Below are positions 48,795 to 60,223 of a stretch of DNA of 64,000 nucleotides, piece by piece. The number at the start of each line of letters is the position of its first letter. Position 1 is the stretch's first letter. A program made the position numbers and the translations under genes. The stretch comes from Woeseiaceae bacterium (GTDB taxonomy: Bacteria > Pseudomonadota > Gammaproteobacteria > Steroidobacterales > Woeseiaceae): assembly GCA_013043165.1 (NCBI GenBank), contig JABDOQ010000082.1, positions 62,001 through 126,000 of the forward strand, read 5' to 3'. The notes beneath the pieces are model-generated. The model was not told the origin of the DNA and ran no database searches. It saw only the letters and a program-made list of their open reading frames with translations.

Positions 48795-48844
48795 CAGGAG
48801 CGGCCAGTGGCCGCGAAGCGAAGCGGCAGCCGCCAGGCTGCTTT
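48795..48844. repeat. REP-like palindromic element between lpdA and agcS-type gene
   Basis: CAGGAGCGGCCAGTGGCCGCGAAGCG; second hairpin GCAGCC gcca GGCTGC-TTT at 48826-48841. Confidence 0.6.
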
Positions 48845-48853
48845 AAGTGACGG

Positions 48854-50320
48854 TCATTCCCAGAAATCGGCGTTCTTGATGCCCAGTTCCTTTGGATTGA
48901 AGGTGTACTCAGATACGCCGGCATTGCGCTGCTTTTCGTAGTCCTTGAGCGCTTTTAATGCCGGGCTGCCCATCAGGAACAGGATCAATATGCCGACGAT
49001 ATTCAGCCACGCCATGATGCCGACACCGACGTCCCCGAGCGCCCAGGCCAGGTCCGCGGAGCGAATCGTCCCGTAGAACACCGATGCCATCAGCGCGAGC
49101 TTCAAAATGACAAGTTCGCCCGGAAAGCGGATCGTGCGCCGGATGTAAGCGACGTTGGTCTCCGCAATGTAGTAGTACGCCAGCAACGTCGTGAAGGCGA
49201 AAAAGAACAGCGCCACCGCGACAAAGGTCTTGCCGAAACCGCCGAGGACGCTTTCAAGCGCATACTGCGTAAAAGCCGGGCTGTTTGCCTGGATTTCGGT
49301 TCCCAGCATGCCGCCGCTGACTACGACATCGAGGTCCGTTACGTAGTACTGGTTGGTGATTAGAATCATGAACGCCGTTGCCGAACAGACAAACAGCGTG
49401 TCGACATAGACAGAGAATGCCTGCACGAGGCCCTGCTGCGCCGGATGCTGAACTTCGGAGGCCGCTGCTGCATGTGGGCCGGTTCCCTGGCCCGCCTCGT
49501 TCGAATAAACGCCGCGTTTTACGCCCCAACCGATGGCGGCACCGACGCCGGCCATCGGCGTGAATGCATCCTTGAATATCAGCGCGACGATATCGGGTAA
49601 TTCGCCGATATGAAGGCCGATGATCCCGATCGCCATTACGATGTAGCCGAGCGCCATGAAAGGCACCACGATCTGCGTGAAATGGGCGATTCGCTTGACG
49701 CCGCCGAAGATGATGAAGCCGAGCACGGAGACGACGATGACGGCAGTCGCGATCTTCGTTGCGCTGACGTTGTCGCCAAAGAAATTGAGTATGGTCTCAC
49801 CGCCAAATGCCAGCTCCGCGGCATTGCCAATGCTGTTCGACTGCACGCCGGGAAGCAGGAGACCGGTCGCAACGATCGTCGTAATGGCGAAAATCCATGC
49901 ATACCATTTCTGGCCCATCGCTTTCTCGATGTAGTAGGCTGGCCCGCCGCGATATTGCCCTTCGTCATCTTCCTTGTAGATCTGGCCGAGCGCTGACTCA
50001 ATGTAGGCCGTGGAGGCGCCGAGAAAGGCGACGACCCACATCCAGAAAACGGCGCCCGGCCCACCGAAGCCGATCGCAGCGGCGACTCCGGCAATATTGC
50101 CTGTGCCGACGCGCCCCGATAGCGATACCGAGAGGGCCTGGAACGATGAGATGCCGCGATCGGATTCCTTGCTCGCAAATAGCAGACGAATCATTTCCTT
50201 GAACAGGCGTACCTGTACGAAACGCGTGAGTATCGAAAAGAACAGCCCCGCGCCAAGGCACAGGAAGATCAGGGCATTACTCCAGATGATCCCGTTAAGC
50301 CAGTCGACGATCTCTTGCAT
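48854..50320 (-). CDS. Alanine/glycine:cation symporter family protein
   Basis: AGCS family: SGRVGTGNIAGVAAAIGFGGPGAVFWMW; GWGVKRGVYSNEAGQGTGPHAAA. Confidence 0.94.
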   Translation of the reverse strand: MQEIVDWLNGIIWSNALIFLCLGAGLFFSILTRFVQVRLFKEMIRLLFASKESDRGISSFQALSVSLSGRVGTGNIAGVAAAIGFGGPGAVFWMWVVAFLGASTAYIESALGQIYKEDDEGQYRGGPAYYIEKAMGQKWYAWIFAITTIVATGLLLPGVQSNSIGNAAELAFGGETILNFFGDNVSATKIATAVIVVSVLGFIIFGGVKRIAHFTQIVVPFMALGYIVMAIGIIGLHIGELPDIVALIFKDAFTPMAGVGAAIGWGVKRGVYSNEAGQGTGPHAAAASEVQHPAQQGLVQAFSVYVDTLFVCSATAFMILITNQYYVTDLDVVVSGGMLGTEIQANSPAFTQYALESVLGGFGKTFVAVALFFFAFTTLLAYYYIAETNVAYIRRTIRFPGELVILKLALMASVFYGTIRSADLAWALGDVGVGIMAWLNIVGILILFLMGSPALKALKDYEKQRNAGVSEYTFNPKELGIKNADFWE

Positions 50321-50411
50321 GCCGTTCCCCTTATTATTATTCGCTGCCGGCGCAGTGGATAGTAACCGAATTCAGGATATTGTGGGCGTCTGCAAATTAC
50401 CGAGTGGCGCA

Positions 50412-50579
50412 ATGACTTGGTGGGGTTGGATGATTCTCGGCGCGGTACTACCGGGTGCAGAACTTATCGCAATCGATGCGCAGTTCTACCTGTTGTTCCT
50501 GGGCATTTCTGCGGCGCTCGTCACCGATATCGTCAAAGGCAGACCGCGCGCGACAGGCGCTACGCAGCCGCCAGAATGA
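50412..50579 (+). CDS. Short NfeD-like N-terminal membrane fragment (55 aa)
   Basis: MTWWGWMILGAVLPGAELIAIDAQFYLLFLGISAALVTDI resembles NfeD TM1-2; no C-terminal OB domain. Confidence 0.5.
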   Translation: MTWWGWMILGAVLPGAELIAIDAQFYLLFLGISAALVTDIVKGRPRATGATQPPE

Positions 50580-50592
50580 CGCAAACTTAGCC

Positions 50593-51114
50593 CTAAAGAG
50601 CGGGGGTCTCGTCGAGGTCGAGCTCGGCTTCGGCGCTGGCGCTCGAAGGTAGTTTCGCCATTGCCTCTCGCAGCATGTCGACGTGCTCCATTTCCTCGTC
50701 GCGAAGCTCTGTGAAAAGTTCCCGGACGTCCGGATCGGTGATGCCGGGCAAGGCCATGTCGTAAAAGTCGTACGCCTTTTTCTCAGCGGCGAGCCCGATT
50801 TCGAACGCTTGAACGGTGGACATGCCGCGGCGCGGCGCCCCCATGTCCGGGGCCTCGACGTCGAACAGGTCGTCCAGTGTCAGCCGTGCAGGCGCATCAC
50901 CGAACAGAGCCTTGCGCCGGGCCTCTATTTCCTGGCCATGCTTGGCCTCATTCTCGACCATGGTGGAGAAAAAGGCTCCAGCATCGTAACCGCCGCTGCG
51001 ACCGAGCTGGGAGGCAAACATCTGGTAGCGGTGGCACGCCTCCATCTCGATCAGTTTCGCGAGGTCTAGGGCGTCCATCAGGCTGAGTTTTGACAGGTCA
51101 AGACGGGTGGACAT
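50593..51114 (-). CDS. Ferritin-like/rubrerythrin family protein
   Basis: ExxH repeats: EMEACHRYQMFA, ENEAKHGQEIEA, EKKAYDFYD, RDEEMEHVDML. Confidence 0.8.
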   Translation of the reverse strand: MSTRLDLSKLSLMDALDLAKLIEMEACHRYQMFASQLGRSGGYDAGAFFSTMVENEAKHGQEIEARRKALFGDAPARLTLDDLFDVEAPDMGAPRRGMSTVQAFEIGLAAEKKAYDFYDMALPGITDPDVRELFTELRDEEMEHVDMLREAMAKLPSSASAEAELDLDETPAL

Positions 51115-51286
51115 TGAATCGGCTCCTGGTTTGGGGTTGACGGCCCGAAGCGGCACGTCGGATGCGCCTCAAGCGATCGGCAAAAGCCGAGTTCCGTCCG
51201 GGGGCTGTGATGATAACACCGCCGGGCGGATTCGAGCCAGATTACGGCAGCGTTCCATTTTCCGTTCGCCTATCTGTCGGATCACA

Positions 51287-53419
51287 TCAGCCGCTTCGCC
51301 GCACCGACACGACGTTGGGTATCTGCTCCAGCCGCGTGATAGCCGTACTTAGCGTCGGAAGATCGCTGATCTCGATGCTGATAGCCATGACGACCTGCAT
51401 CGATTTCTTGTCGGTGTGGCTCTTCAGGTCGATGACGTTAGCATGGTCGTCGGCGAGCACCGACGTTATGTCCCGGATCAGTCCGCTGCGATCAAACGCA
51501 TGCAGCGTGAGGTCGACGGGATACACACCGGCATCCTGCTTTCCCCAGGCGATCTCGACGATGCGTTCGGGATAGCGGCGATTCAGGCCCAGAAAATTTC
51601 CACAGTCCTGGCGGTGGATGCTGACACCGCGGCCCTGGGTGATGTAGCCGACGATTGGCTCGGGGGGAACGGGGCGGCAGCAACGCGCGAAGTTGCACAT
51701 CAGGTCACCAATGCCACTGACCGCGACGGATTCCGGTTGGCTGCCTTTCTGCCTCGCAGGTCTCCGCGCTCGGATGCGGCCTGGCATTTCTGTTCCGCGC
51801 AGGTTTTGCAGTGCGGTCGCGATAGAGGCAGACGTCAGATCACCGGCACCCAGCGCAACGCAAAGCGATTCGGTGTCCTTCAGTTTCAGCTGTTTCGCGA
51901 TACGATCTGTGGCCATGTCCTTGACGCCGAGGCGCGCCAGCTCTCGATCGAGAACTTCGCGGCCCTGACGCTGGTGCTGGTCGCGGTCCTGCTGGCGAAA
52001 CCAGTTTCGGACCTTGGCGCGTGCCCGAGCACCGGCCAGGTAGCCGAGCTTCGGGCTGAGCCAATCTCGGCTTGGCCTGGGCTGGCTCCCCGTAATGATT
52101 TCGACCTGATCGCCGTTTTCAATGTGGTAGGTGAGCGGCACAATCCTGCCGTTGACCTTGGCGCCTCGGCAGCGGTGACCGACTTGCGTATGCACGTGAT
52201 AGGCAAAGTCCAGCGGTGTGGCCCGCGCGGGCAGTTCAACGACGTCTCCCTTGGGACTCACGGCATAAACACGGTCCTCGAAGAAATCGTCGCGAATCTG
52301 ATCGAGCAGGTCGGCACCGTCGTCCGTGGGCTCGAGCAGCTGCCGCAGGAACTGGATTTTCTGGTCGAAAGCCGCCGGTGCTCCGCCACCTTCCTTATAG
52401 CGCCAGTGTGCCGCAACGCCGAGTTCGGCATGGCGATGCATATCGTGTGAGCGAATCTGTACTTCGAGGGTTTTTCCCGCGGGGCCGAGGACTGCCGTAT
52501 GCAGCGACTGGTAGTTGTTTTCTTTCGGGTTGGCGATGTAGTCGTCAAACTCACCCGGAATATACGACCAGAGGTTATGTACTACACCCAGCGCCGCGTA
52601 ACAGGCGCCGATGTCGTTTACCAGGATACGCACGGCGCGAATGTCGTACAGCGACTCCATACCGCGGTCCTTGCGCTGCATCTTTCGCCATATGGAATAG
52701 ATGTGTTTCGGGCGCCCGGAAATCGTGGCTTCGATTCCTTGCTCGCTGAGTTCCCGCCTCAGCGTCGTCTGCACTTCGTCCAGGTAGCCTTCACGTTCGG
52801 TGCGCTTTTCTTTGAGAGCGCGCGCAATTTCGAGGTAAGTGTCGGGATCGAGGTAGCGGAAGGCAAGGTCCTCGAGCTCCCATTTGAGCTGCCAGACACC
52901 GAGCCGGTTGGCGAGCGAGGCATAGATTTCGCGCGCTTCGAGTGCCAGTGCCTGCTGGGTTTCTCGCGCTGCTGTTTTTGCCTGGCGGAGCCGAAACAGC
53001 TGTTCGGCAATTCGGACGAGCACCAGGCGAACGTCGGACACGACCGCAAGCAACATTTTACGCAGTGCCTCCGACTGCTGCACAGCCAGGGCCTCACCCG
53101 GCTGCCAGTCATCAGGCAGCGAGAACTGATTCAGTTGTTCCAAACCTATAATCAATCGAGATATATCACTTAATGGTTTGTTTTGTATAGATTTACTACT
53201 GAGCAGTTTCTCTCGATAAAGCGGATAAACATGCACGGCTGCGAGCAGGTCTTGCGGTAGCCCAAGCGGAGCAACGATCGCGGCAATTTGACGCCCCTCG
53301 TCGATGGCGCTCTGCAAGCGGTGTTGTTCGGGCAAGCTACCGAGAAAGCTTTGCACTGCGCCAACGACATTATCCGCATCATTGCTTGCGTTAAGATTTT
53401 CGAGGTCTGTCGCGGCCAT
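51287..53419 (-). CDS. relA: GTP pyrophosphokinase (RelA-type, degenerate HD)
   Basis: Synthetase [50 protein letters not shown]-terminal ACT; no intact HD motif. Confidence 0.93.
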   Translation of the reverse strand: MAATDLENLNASNDADNVVGAVQSFLGSLPEQHRLQSAIDEGRQIAAIVAPLGLPQDLLAAVHVYPLYREKLLSSKSIQNKPLSDISRLIIGLEQLNQFSLPDDWQPGEALAVQQSEALRKMLLAVVSDVRLVLVRIAEQLFRLRQAKTAARETQQALALEAREIYASLANRLGVWQLKWELEDLAFRYLDPDTYLEIARALKEKRTEREGYLDEVQTTLRRELSEQGIEATISGRPKHIYSIWRKMQRKDRGMESLYDIRAVRILVNDIGACYAALGVVHNLWSYIPGEFDDYIANPKENNYQSLHTAVLGPAGKTLEVQIRSHDMHRHAELGVAAHWRYKEGGGAPAAFDQKIQFLRQLLEPTDDGADLLDQIRDDFFEDRVYAVSPKGDVVELPARATPLDFAYHVHTQVGHRCRGAKVNGRIVPLTYHIENGDQVEIITGSQPRPSRDWLSPKLGYLAGARARAKVRNWFRQQDRDQHQRQGREVLDRELARLGVKDMATDRIAKQLKLKDTESLCVALGAGDLTSASIATALQNLRGTEMPGRIRARRPARQKGSQPESVAVSGIGDLMCNFARCCRPVPPEPIVGYITQGRGVSIHRQDCGNFLGLNRRYPERIVEIAWGKQDAGVYPVDLTLHAFDRSGLIRDITSVLADDHANVIDLKSHTDKKSMQVVMAISIEISDLPTLSTAITRLEQIPNVVSVRRSG

Positions 53420-53502
53420 TCGCAGGGAGTCTCAGGTGTGCCTGTCGCTGGAATACCCGTTATCATACGCGCAGTTTCGTTGTGCACGAAAAGCAGGCCA
53501 GC

Positions 53503-54258
53503 ATGGCAGGACACAGTAAGTGGGCGAATATCCAGCACCGCAAGGGCGCGCAGGATAAGAAGCGCGGCAAGTTGTTCACGAAGTTGATTCGTGAGATCAC
53601 GATCGCCGCGAAGATGGGCGGCAGCGATCTGGACGCCAATCCGCGCCTGCGCCTCGCCGTCGACAAAGCCAAAGCGCAGAGCATGCCGAAGGACAATATC
53701 GAACGTGCCATCAAGCGCGGCGCCGGCGAAACCGAGGGCGCTGATTACCTGGAGATCAGCTACGAAGGCTACGGGCCGGGAGGCACGGCGGTTATGGTTC
53801 ATTGCCTGACGGACAACAAGAATCGGACGGTCGCCGACGTTCGCCACGCTTTTACCAAGTTCGGCGGCAACCTGGGTGCGGACGGATCGGTCAATTATCT
53901 CTTCAACCAGGTCGGGCAACTGTTGTTCCCCACCGGCAGTGACGAAGAGGCCGTCATGGAGGCAGCGATTGAAGCGGGCGCCGAGGATGTCGTAGTCGAT
54001 GCGGATGGATCCATCGAGGTTCTGACTGAGCCCGGCGAATTCGAGAAAGTTCGCGACCTCGTGCGCAAGGCGGGACTCAAGCCGGAGAGCGCCGAGGTAA
54101 CCATGCGCGCCTCGACCAACGCCACGCTCGAGCTGAAGGAGGCCGGATCAATGGTAAAGATGCTCGAGATGCTCGAGGATCTCGACGACGTGCAGGATGT
54201 TTATAGCAACGCCGACATCAGTGAAGATGTCCTGGCGCAGCTCGAAGACGGCAGTTGA
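53503..54258 (+). CDS. yebC: YebC/PmpR family DNA-binding regulator
   Basis: [32 protein letters not shown]. Confidence 0.96.
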   Translation: MAGHSKWANIQHRKGAQDKKRGKLFTKLIREITIAAKMGGSDLDANPRLRLAVDKAKAQSMPKDNIERAIKRGAGETEGADYLEISYEGYGPGGTAVMVHCLTDNKNRTVADVRHAFTKFGGNLGADGSVNYLFNQVGQLLFPTGSDEEAVMEAAIEAGAEDVVVDADGSIEVLTEPGEFEKVRDLVRKAGLKPESAEVTMRASTNATLELKEAGSMVKMLEMLEDLDDVQDVYSNADISEDVLAQLEDGS

Positions 54259-54776
54259 CCGACAGTCGGCGCATTCTCGGCATCGACCCGGGTTCACGCC
54301 TGACCGGCTTTGGCGTGCTCGACTTTCAGGGTGACACGCCGGCCTACGTGGCCAGCGGCACAGTCAAGAGCGCGGATGGTGCATTTGCGGATCGACTCCG
54401 GCAAATATTCGATTCGGTCGGCGGGATCGTGCAGGAATTCCAGCCGGATATCGTCGTGTTCGAGAGCGTGTTTATGCACAAAAACGCGGGCAGCGCCCTG
54501 AAACTCGGTCACGCGCGTTCGGCGGCAATATGCGCGACGTTCGCGCACAAGCTCGAGGTATTCGAATATGCGCCTCGCGAGATCAAACAAGCCGTTGTCG
54601 GCACGGGTGCGGCGACCAAGGAGCAGGTCCAGCACATGGTCGTGTCGATCCTGAAGCTCGGCGGCACACCTGCGCCAGATGCTGCCGACGCGCTTGCGGC
54701 GGCGCTGTGCCACGGCAACCAGCGGCGCATGCGCGCGCGGCTCGGCAGCCGCAGCGTGACTGTGGGTCGACGATGA
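54255..54776 (+). CDS. ruvC: Crossover junction endodeoxyribonuclease RuvC
   Basis: [52 protein letters not shown] start. Confidence 0.96.
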   Translation: MTDSRRILGIDPGSRLTGFGVLDFQGDTPAYVASGTVKSADGAFADRLRQIFDSVGGIVQEFQPDIVVFESVFMHKNAGSALKLGHARSAAICATFAHKLEVFEYAPREIKQAVVGTGAATKEQVQHMVVSILKLGGTPAPDAADALAAALCHGNQRRMRARLGSRSVTVGRR

Positions 54777-55363
54777 TCGGATCATTGCGCGGACGTTTGC
54801 TCTCGAAACAGGCGCCGCGAATCGTCATCGATTGCAATGGTGTCGGCTACGAGGTCGAGACGCCGATGTCTACATTTCTCGATTTGCCCGCAGCCGGCAC
54901 TGAGTTGTTTCTGCATACGCATTTGCTGGTGCGCGAGGACGCTCAGATCCTCTACGGGTTTGCCACCGAAGACGAGCGCCTGCTGTTCCGAACGCTCCTC
55001 AAGGTCAATCGGGTCGGTGCAAAAATGGCGCTGGGCGTTTTGTCAGCGATGACCGCCGGCGACTTCCGGCGTTGTGTCGAGTTCGAAGACACGACGACGC
55101 TCTCTAAAATTCCCGGTGTCGGCAAGAAGACGGCAGAGAGATTGATCATCGAGATGCGCGATCGTATCGACAAGGTCGCGCCCATGGCGGCAGGTGCTGC
55201 GCCGCCAGGCGCCGGGGCCAGTGCACGTAGCGAGGCATTTGATGCATTGGTCTCGCTCGGCTACAAGCCGAACGAAGTCAACAAGCTGATTGCTAAACTG
55301 GATACGGACAAAATGTCAGCCGAGAGCATCATTCGGCAGGCTCTGAAACAGGCGGCGCACTAG
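54773..55363 (+). CDS. ruvA: Holliday junction branch migration protein RuvA
   Basis: [50 protein letters not shown]. Confidence 0.96.
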   Translation: MIGSLRGRLLSKQAPRIVIDCNGVGYEVETPMSTFLDLPAAGTELFLHTHLLVREDAQILYGFATEDERLLFRTLLKVNRVGAKMALGVLSAMTAGDFRRCVEFEDTTTLSKIPGVGKKTAERLIIEMRDRIDKVAPMAAGAAPPGAGASARSEAFDALVSLGYKPNEVNKLIAKLDTDKMSAESIIRQALKQAAH

Positions 55364-56410
55364 ATGTCGGGAATTGAGCAAGATCGACTGACCAGCGCCG
55401 AGCCGGCGCCCGAGGACAAGGCGTTTGATCGGGCGATACGACCGAAGTCGCTGAATGATTACGGTGGGCAGCCCGGCGTGAAGCAACAAATGGAGGTCTT
55501 TATCGAGGCCGCCAGGCGGCGCAGCGAGGCGCTGGATCACGTCCTGATCTTCGGACCACCCGGGCTGGGCAAGACGACTTTGGCGCACATCGTCGCCAAT
55601 GAGATGGGCGTAAACCTGCGGCACACGTCGGGCCCGGTCCTGGAGCGGCAGGGGGATCTCGCGGCGCTGCTGACCAATCTCGAACCGAACGACGTGCTTT
55701 TCATCGATGAAATTCACCGCCTGAGCCCGGTAGTCGAGGAAGTGTTGTATCCGGCGATGGAGGATTTTCAGCTCGATATCATGATTGGCGAGGGACCGGC
55801 CGCGCGCTCGATCAAGCTCGACGTGCCGCCCTTCACCCTGGTCGGCGCGACCACGCGGGCCGGGTTGCTGACGTCTCCACTGCGCGATCGCTTCGGCATC
55901 GTACAGCGTCTCGAGTTCTATTCGAGTCGCGACCTCGAATCCATCGTTAATCGATCGGCCCGCATATTGGATCTTCCCATTGAAGAAGAAGGCGCCACGG
56001 CGATCGCCACGCGCTCACGGGGCACGCCGCGTATTGCCAATCGGCTGCTGCGCAGGGTACGAGACTTTGCAGAAGTGGAGGGCGACGGCGTCGTGACAGG
56101 CAAGGTCGCGGAAGGTGCAATGGATGTTCTGCAGGTCGATCCGCACGGTTTTGACGCGATGGATCGGCGCCTGCTGCTGACCATTATCGAGAAATTCGAC
56201 GGTGGCCCGGTTGGCATCGAGAGCCTGGCGGCGGCCATCGGTGAGGAGCGCGGTAATATTGAAGATGTCGTTGAGCCCTTCCTGATCCAGCAGGGATTCA
56301 TGATGCGGACCGCACGCGGCAGGGTAGCGACCAGGAATGCCTACCTGCACTTCGGACTCACGCCACCGGCGACTTCAGCGAATCAGGAGTTACCGTTTGA
56401 CCGAAGCTGA
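55364..56410 (+). CDS. ruvB: Holliday junction branch migration helicase RuvB
   Basis: [52 protein letters not shown]. Confidence 0.97.
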   Translation: MSGIEQDRLTSAEPAPEDKAFDRAIRPKSLNDYGGQPGVKQQMEVFIEAARRRSEALDHVLIFGPPGLGKTTLAHIVANEMGVNLRHTSGPVLERQGDLAALLTNLEPNDVLFIDEIHRLSPVVEEVLYPAMEDFQLDIMIGEGPAARSIKLDVPPFTLVGATTRAGLLTSPLRDRFGIVQRLEFYSSRDLESIVNRSARILDLPIEEEGATAIATRSRGTPRIANRLLRRVRDFAEVEGDGVVTGKVAEGAMDVLQVDPHGFDAMDRRLLLTIIEKFDGGPVGIESLAAAIGEERGNIEDVVEPFLIQQGFMMRTARGRVATRNAYLHFGLTPPATSANQELPFDRS

Positions 56411-56819
56411 CGCGAAACCCTTCCAGTGGCCGGTGCGCGTTTACTACGAGGATACGGATGCTCAGGGCGTTGTTTACTATGCCAACTATTTTCGATTCCT
56501 CGAGCGCGCTCGCACCGAATGGTTGCGATCGCTCGGCGTTGACATGGTGGCGCTAATGCACGACGAGCGCCGCATTTTTGTTGTTGCCGAAGTGCAGGCG
56601 CGCTTTCTTGCGCCCGCGCGGCTCAGTGACCAGTTGATCGTGACCGCGCGGCTCAAGAAGCTGACGAGAGTGTCATTCGACATCGAACAGAATATCTATC
56701 GTGACAGCGTCGATGGCGAAATACTTATTGCATCCAATGTTAAAGCCGCGTATCTGGACGCTGATACGATGCGGCCGAAACGAATTCCACTTTCCTTATT
56801 CGGGGAACAGACAACATGA
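56397..56819 (+). CDS. ybgC: Tol-Pal system acyl-CoA thioesterase
   Basis: [32 protein letters not shown] hotdog motif; TTG start. Confidence 0.95.
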   Translation: MTEADAKPFQWPVRVYYEDTDAQGVVYYANYFRFLERARTEWLRSLGVDMVALMHDERRIFVVAEVQARFLAPARLSDQLIVTARLKKLTRVSFDIEQNIYRDSVDGEILIASNVKAAYLDADTMRPKRIPLSLFGEQTT

Positions 56820-57502
56820 CTGGAGATATGTCCGTAATCGGACTTTTGCTGGAAGCGAGCCTACCGGTGCAGGTCGTGATACTGCTGCTGGTCATTGCGT
56901 CGCTCGTGTCCTGGACCATTATTTTCACCAAGCGCCGACTGTTGCGGCGGACGACGCATGCCTCGGACGAGTTCGAGGCGGCGTTCTGGTCGGGCGGTGA
57001 CATGAATACGCTCTATAGCAGCGCGACGCGAGCCAAAGGCGGCAGTGTCGGCATGTCGAGCATCTTCGAGGCCGGTTTCCGGGAATTCAATCGCGCGCTG
57101 CAGGCTGGCGGCAGCAGCACCGACAAGATCATCGAAGAATGCCGGCGCGCCATGCGCGTCGCCCAGATGCGCGAAGTTGATCGCCTCGAGCAAAGCCTCG
57201 CGACGCTCGCGACTATCGGCTCGACGAGCCCCTACGTCGGCCTGTTCGGCACGGTGTGGGGCATCATGGTTGCCTTCATCGAGATCGGCAACCAGCAGAC
57301 GGCAACGCTGGCCGTCGTTGCGCCGCCGATCGCCGAGGCGCTGATCGCCACGGCCATGGGCCTGTTTGCTGCGATCCCGGCCGTCATCGCCTATAACCGT
57401 TATGCCGACAAGGTGGTGCGCCTCGAATATCGCTACGACGGCTTCTCGGAAGAATTCGCGAGCATCCTGCAGCGGCACGCTCGCGCCAAACAGGGAGCCT
57501 GA
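56816..57502 (+). CDS. tolQ: TolQ
   Basis: TolQ/ExbB motifs: TIGSTSPYVGLFGTVWGIMVAF. Confidence 0.97.
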   Translation: MTGDMSVIGLLLEASLPVQVVILLLVIASLVSWTIIFTKRRLLRRTTHASDEFEAAFWSGGDMNTLYSSATRAKGGSVGMSSIFEAGFREFNRALQAGGSSTDKIIEECRRAMRVAQMREVDRLEQSLATLATIGSTSPYVGLFGTVWGIMVAFIEIGNQQTATLAVVAPPIAEALIATAMGLFAAIPAVIAYNRYADKVVRLEYRYDGFSEEFASILQRHARAKQGA

Positions 57503-57503
57503 G

Positions 57504-57947
57504 ATGCCTGCTTCAGTGAAAAAGCGCAAACTCATGGCCGAAATCAACGTCGTGCCGTATATCGACGTGATGCTTGTGCTGCTGATCATATTCATGGTCA
57601 CGGCACCGCTGTTGACGCAGGGCATCGAGGTCGAGCTGCCCAAGGCCAATGCCGAGCCGATCGAATCTGTGCCGGACCACGACCCGCTGGTCGTGAGCGT
57701 GGATGCCGAGGGCAATCTCTACATCAACGCAGGTGACGATGAAGACAAACCGTCTTCTGGCAAGAAGATCGTCACGATTGTCTCTGTGGTACTCGGGGAA
57801 AAGCCGGCGACGCCGGTGTTCGTCAAGGCAGACCGTGCCGTGCCGTACGGGAACGTCGTCGGCGCCATGGTGCTGCTGCAGCAGGCCGGCGCCAATAACA
57901 TCGGCTTCGTCACCGATCCGCTGGATACTTACCCGGTCCCGGAGTAA
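57504..57947 (+). CDS. tolR: TolR
   Basis: LMAEINVVPYIDVMLVLLIIFMVTAPLL. Confidence 0.96.
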   Translation: MPASVKKRKLMAEINVVPYIDVMLVLLIIFMVTAPLLTQGIEVELPKANAEPIESVPDHDPLVVSVDAEGNLYINAGDDEDKPSSGKKIVTIVSVVLGEKPATPVFVKADRAVPYGNVVGAMVLLQQAGANNIGFVTDPLDTYPVPE

Positions 57948-57955
57948 TCGACCGC

Positions 57956-58807
57956 GTGCTTCGCGACTCTCACAACATCATTCCGGCCAGCCTGGCCGTG
58001 CTGCTGCACGTGCTGATCCTCGGTTCCATGATCGCGGCCTACGACCTGGCTAGGCCGACGCCGTTCACGCCGCTGGCCGTGCAGGCGACGCTCGTCACCG
58101 AGATTCCCGAAGTCACTCCGCCCCGCGCGGTTGAGCCCGAACCCGAGCCCGAACCCGTCGTGGAAGATCCTGAGCCCGAGCCCGAACCGATCGTGGAAGA
58201 GCCCGAACCGGAACCGGACAACAGCGAGGAGCTGCGACGCGAGGCGGAGGAGGAAAAGCGCCGGCTCGACGCGCTGCTCGAAAAACAGCGCCTGGAGAAG
58301 ATCCGTCAGCAGGAAGAGGCCGAGCGCAAGAAAAAAGAGAAGGAAGAGGAAGAGCGCAGGAAACGCGAGGAAGAGGAAAAGGAAAAAAAGCGCATCGAGG
58401 CCGAGAAACAGCGCGAGGAAGACATCCGCCGGCAGCGCGAGGAGAACGAGCGGCTGCGGCGCGAATTGGAGGCGGAACAGCGCCAGGACGAGATCGATGC
58501 GGAATCGGATCGGCTCGCGGCCATAGATTCGGGCCAGCTGGCCGTGTACCAGGCGATGATTCAGCAGAGGATTTACCGCAACTGGAAGGTGCCCGCCAGC
58601 GCCCAGGACGACCTGTCTTGCTCGGTTCGGGTACGCCAGGCACGCGGTGGTCACGTGCTTGGTGTATCTTTCGTGCGCTGTAACGGTGATGAAGCCGTCA
58701 AACGGTCCATCGAGGCAGCTATTTTGCGGTCTTCGCCGCTGCCGGACCCGCCGGAGCCGAATCTGTTCGACCCCAACATATTGTTAAACTTAAGCAAACA
58801 GCAATAG
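57956..58807 (+). CDS. tolA: TolA
   Basis: Single TM, Pro/Glu then Lys/Glu/Arg-rich helical domain, IQQRIYRNWKVP C-terminal domain. Confidence 0.94.
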   Translation: MLRDSHNIIPASLAVLLHVLILGSMIAAYDLARPTPFTPLAVQATLVTEIPEVTPPRAVEPEPEPEPVVEDPEPEPEPIVEEPEPEPDNSEELRREAEEEKRRLDALLEKQRLEKIRQQEEAERKKKEKEEEERRKREEEEKEKKRIEAEKQREEDIRRQREENERLRRELEAEQRQDEIDAESDRLAAIDSGQLAVYQAMIQQRIYRNWKVPASAQDDLSCSVRVRQARGGHVLGVSFVRCNGDEAVKRSIEAAILRSSPLPDPPEPNLFDPNILLNLSKQQ

Positions 58808-58835
58808 GTCAGAAACGACAAGCAAAGAGGACATT

Positions 58836-60134
58836 GTGCTGAACAGACTCAAATTTAGCCTGGCCATACTGGTGTTCGTGGCCGGAAGCAGCTACGCGGA
58901 GCTCGTCATCGACGTCCAGGGCGTTGCCCAGCCGACTCCTGTCGCGATCGTGCCGTTCGGCTGGGAGGGCAGCGGCGCTGCAATGCCGCTCGACGTGGCC
59001 GCCGTGATCACGAGCGACCTCAGGCGCAGCGGGCGATTCGAGCCCATTCCCGAGAGCAAGATGCTGCAGAAGCCGACCAGCGGTGCCGATGTCGATTTCC
59101 AGGACTGGAGCTTCGTCGGTGTCGAGGCGGTTGTCGTTGGCAGCGTTACGCAAAGCGGCGCAAATGACTATACGCTGCAGTTCCAGCTATTCGACGTGTT
59201 CGGCCGCAGGCAGCTGCTCGGCTATCGCATGCCGGCCACTCGCGGCACGATGCGTGAGGCCGCTCACAGGGCGGCTGACATGATTTACGAGAAGCTGACC
59301 GGCATCAAGGGTGTGTTTGGCACCAAGGTGGCCTACGTGACAGCGGCGGAGCAGGGGCAGAAGCGCCTCTACTCGCTGATCGTGTCCGACCAGGATGGCG
59401 AGAACGAATACACGATCATGGAGAGCAACAATCCAATCATGTCGCCCGCCTGGTCACCGGACAGCCGGCAGCTTGCCTACGTTTCTTTTGAAGACAACAA
59501 GTCCTCGATTTTCGTGCAGACGCTCAGGAGCGGTAACCGCTTCAAGGTCTCGAGCAAGCCCGGCATAAACGGGGCGCCGTCATTTTCGCCCGATGGCCGC
59601 AAACTCGTTGTGACGCTCGGCGGGATCGAGGGCAACCTCGACATCTACACGCTGGATATCACATCGCGACAGCTGCAGCGGCTGACGACTCACCGCGCTA
59701 TCGATACCGAGGGCACGTGGTCCCCGGATGGCCGATACATCTATTTCACGTCAGACCGGGCGGGCGGCCCGCAGGTCTACCGGGTTTCGGCAAAAGGTGG
59801 AACCCCTGAGCGTATTACCTTTGAGGGGAGTTATAATGCGCGGCCGCGCCTGTCACCGGACGGTACTCGAATGGCGATGGTGCATAACGATCGCGGCAAT
59901 TACCGCATAGCCGTGATGGACCTGGCCCGCAAGGATCTGCTGGTGGTGTCGAGCGGCCAGCAGGATGAGAGCCCGAGCTTTGCGCCCAACAGCGATATTC
60001 TGATTTATGCGACGCGACAGGCTCGCAACGGTGTGCTGGAAACGGTATCGGCGGACGGCCTCATTCGTCAAAAAATGGCCTCCGGGCGCGGCGACGTAAG
60101 AGAACCGGTCTGGTCGCCGTTTCCACGCTTTTAG
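58836..60134 (+). CDS. tolB: Tol-Pal system protein TolB
   Basis: Beta-propeller SPAWSPDSRQLAYVSFE, TWSPDGRYIYFTSDRAGGPQVYR. Confidence 0.97.
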   Translation: MLNRLKFSLAILVFVAGSSYAELVIDVQGVAQPTPVAIVPFGWEGSGAAMPLDVAAVITSDLRRSGRFEPIPESKMLQKPTSGADVDFQDWSFVGVEAVVVGSVTQSGANDYTLQFQLFDVFGRRQLLGYRMPATRGTMREAAHRAADMIYEKLTGIKGVFGTKVAYVTAAEQGQKRLYSLIVSDQDGENEYTIMESNNPIMSPAWSPDSRQLAYVSFEDNKSSIFVQTLRSGNRFKVSSKPGINGAPSFSPDGRKLVVTLGGIEGNLDIYTLDITSRQLQRLTTHRAIDTEGTWSPDGRYIYFTSDRAGGPQVYRVSAKGGTPERITFEGSYNARPRLSPDGTRMAMVHNDRGNYRIAVMDLARKDLLVVSSGQQDESPSFAPNSDILIYATRQARNGVLETVSADGLIRQKMASGRGDVREPVWSPFPRF

Positions 60135-60223
60135 ATACAATATTTTAGATTAAGTAATACGCATTATGCATTGTTTTTATTAACTTTTATTCGTCTTAAA
60201 TGATGATACGCAAGGACTTACAG

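Noticed and set aside
53170-53919. 249-aa antisense ORF across relA/yebC
   Set aside because: Runs opposite the well-supported yebC and has no domain signal.
60135-60199. AT-rich segment between tolB and pal with TTTAGAT repeats
   Set aside because: Most likely an ordinary pal promoter; no distinct motif could be defended.
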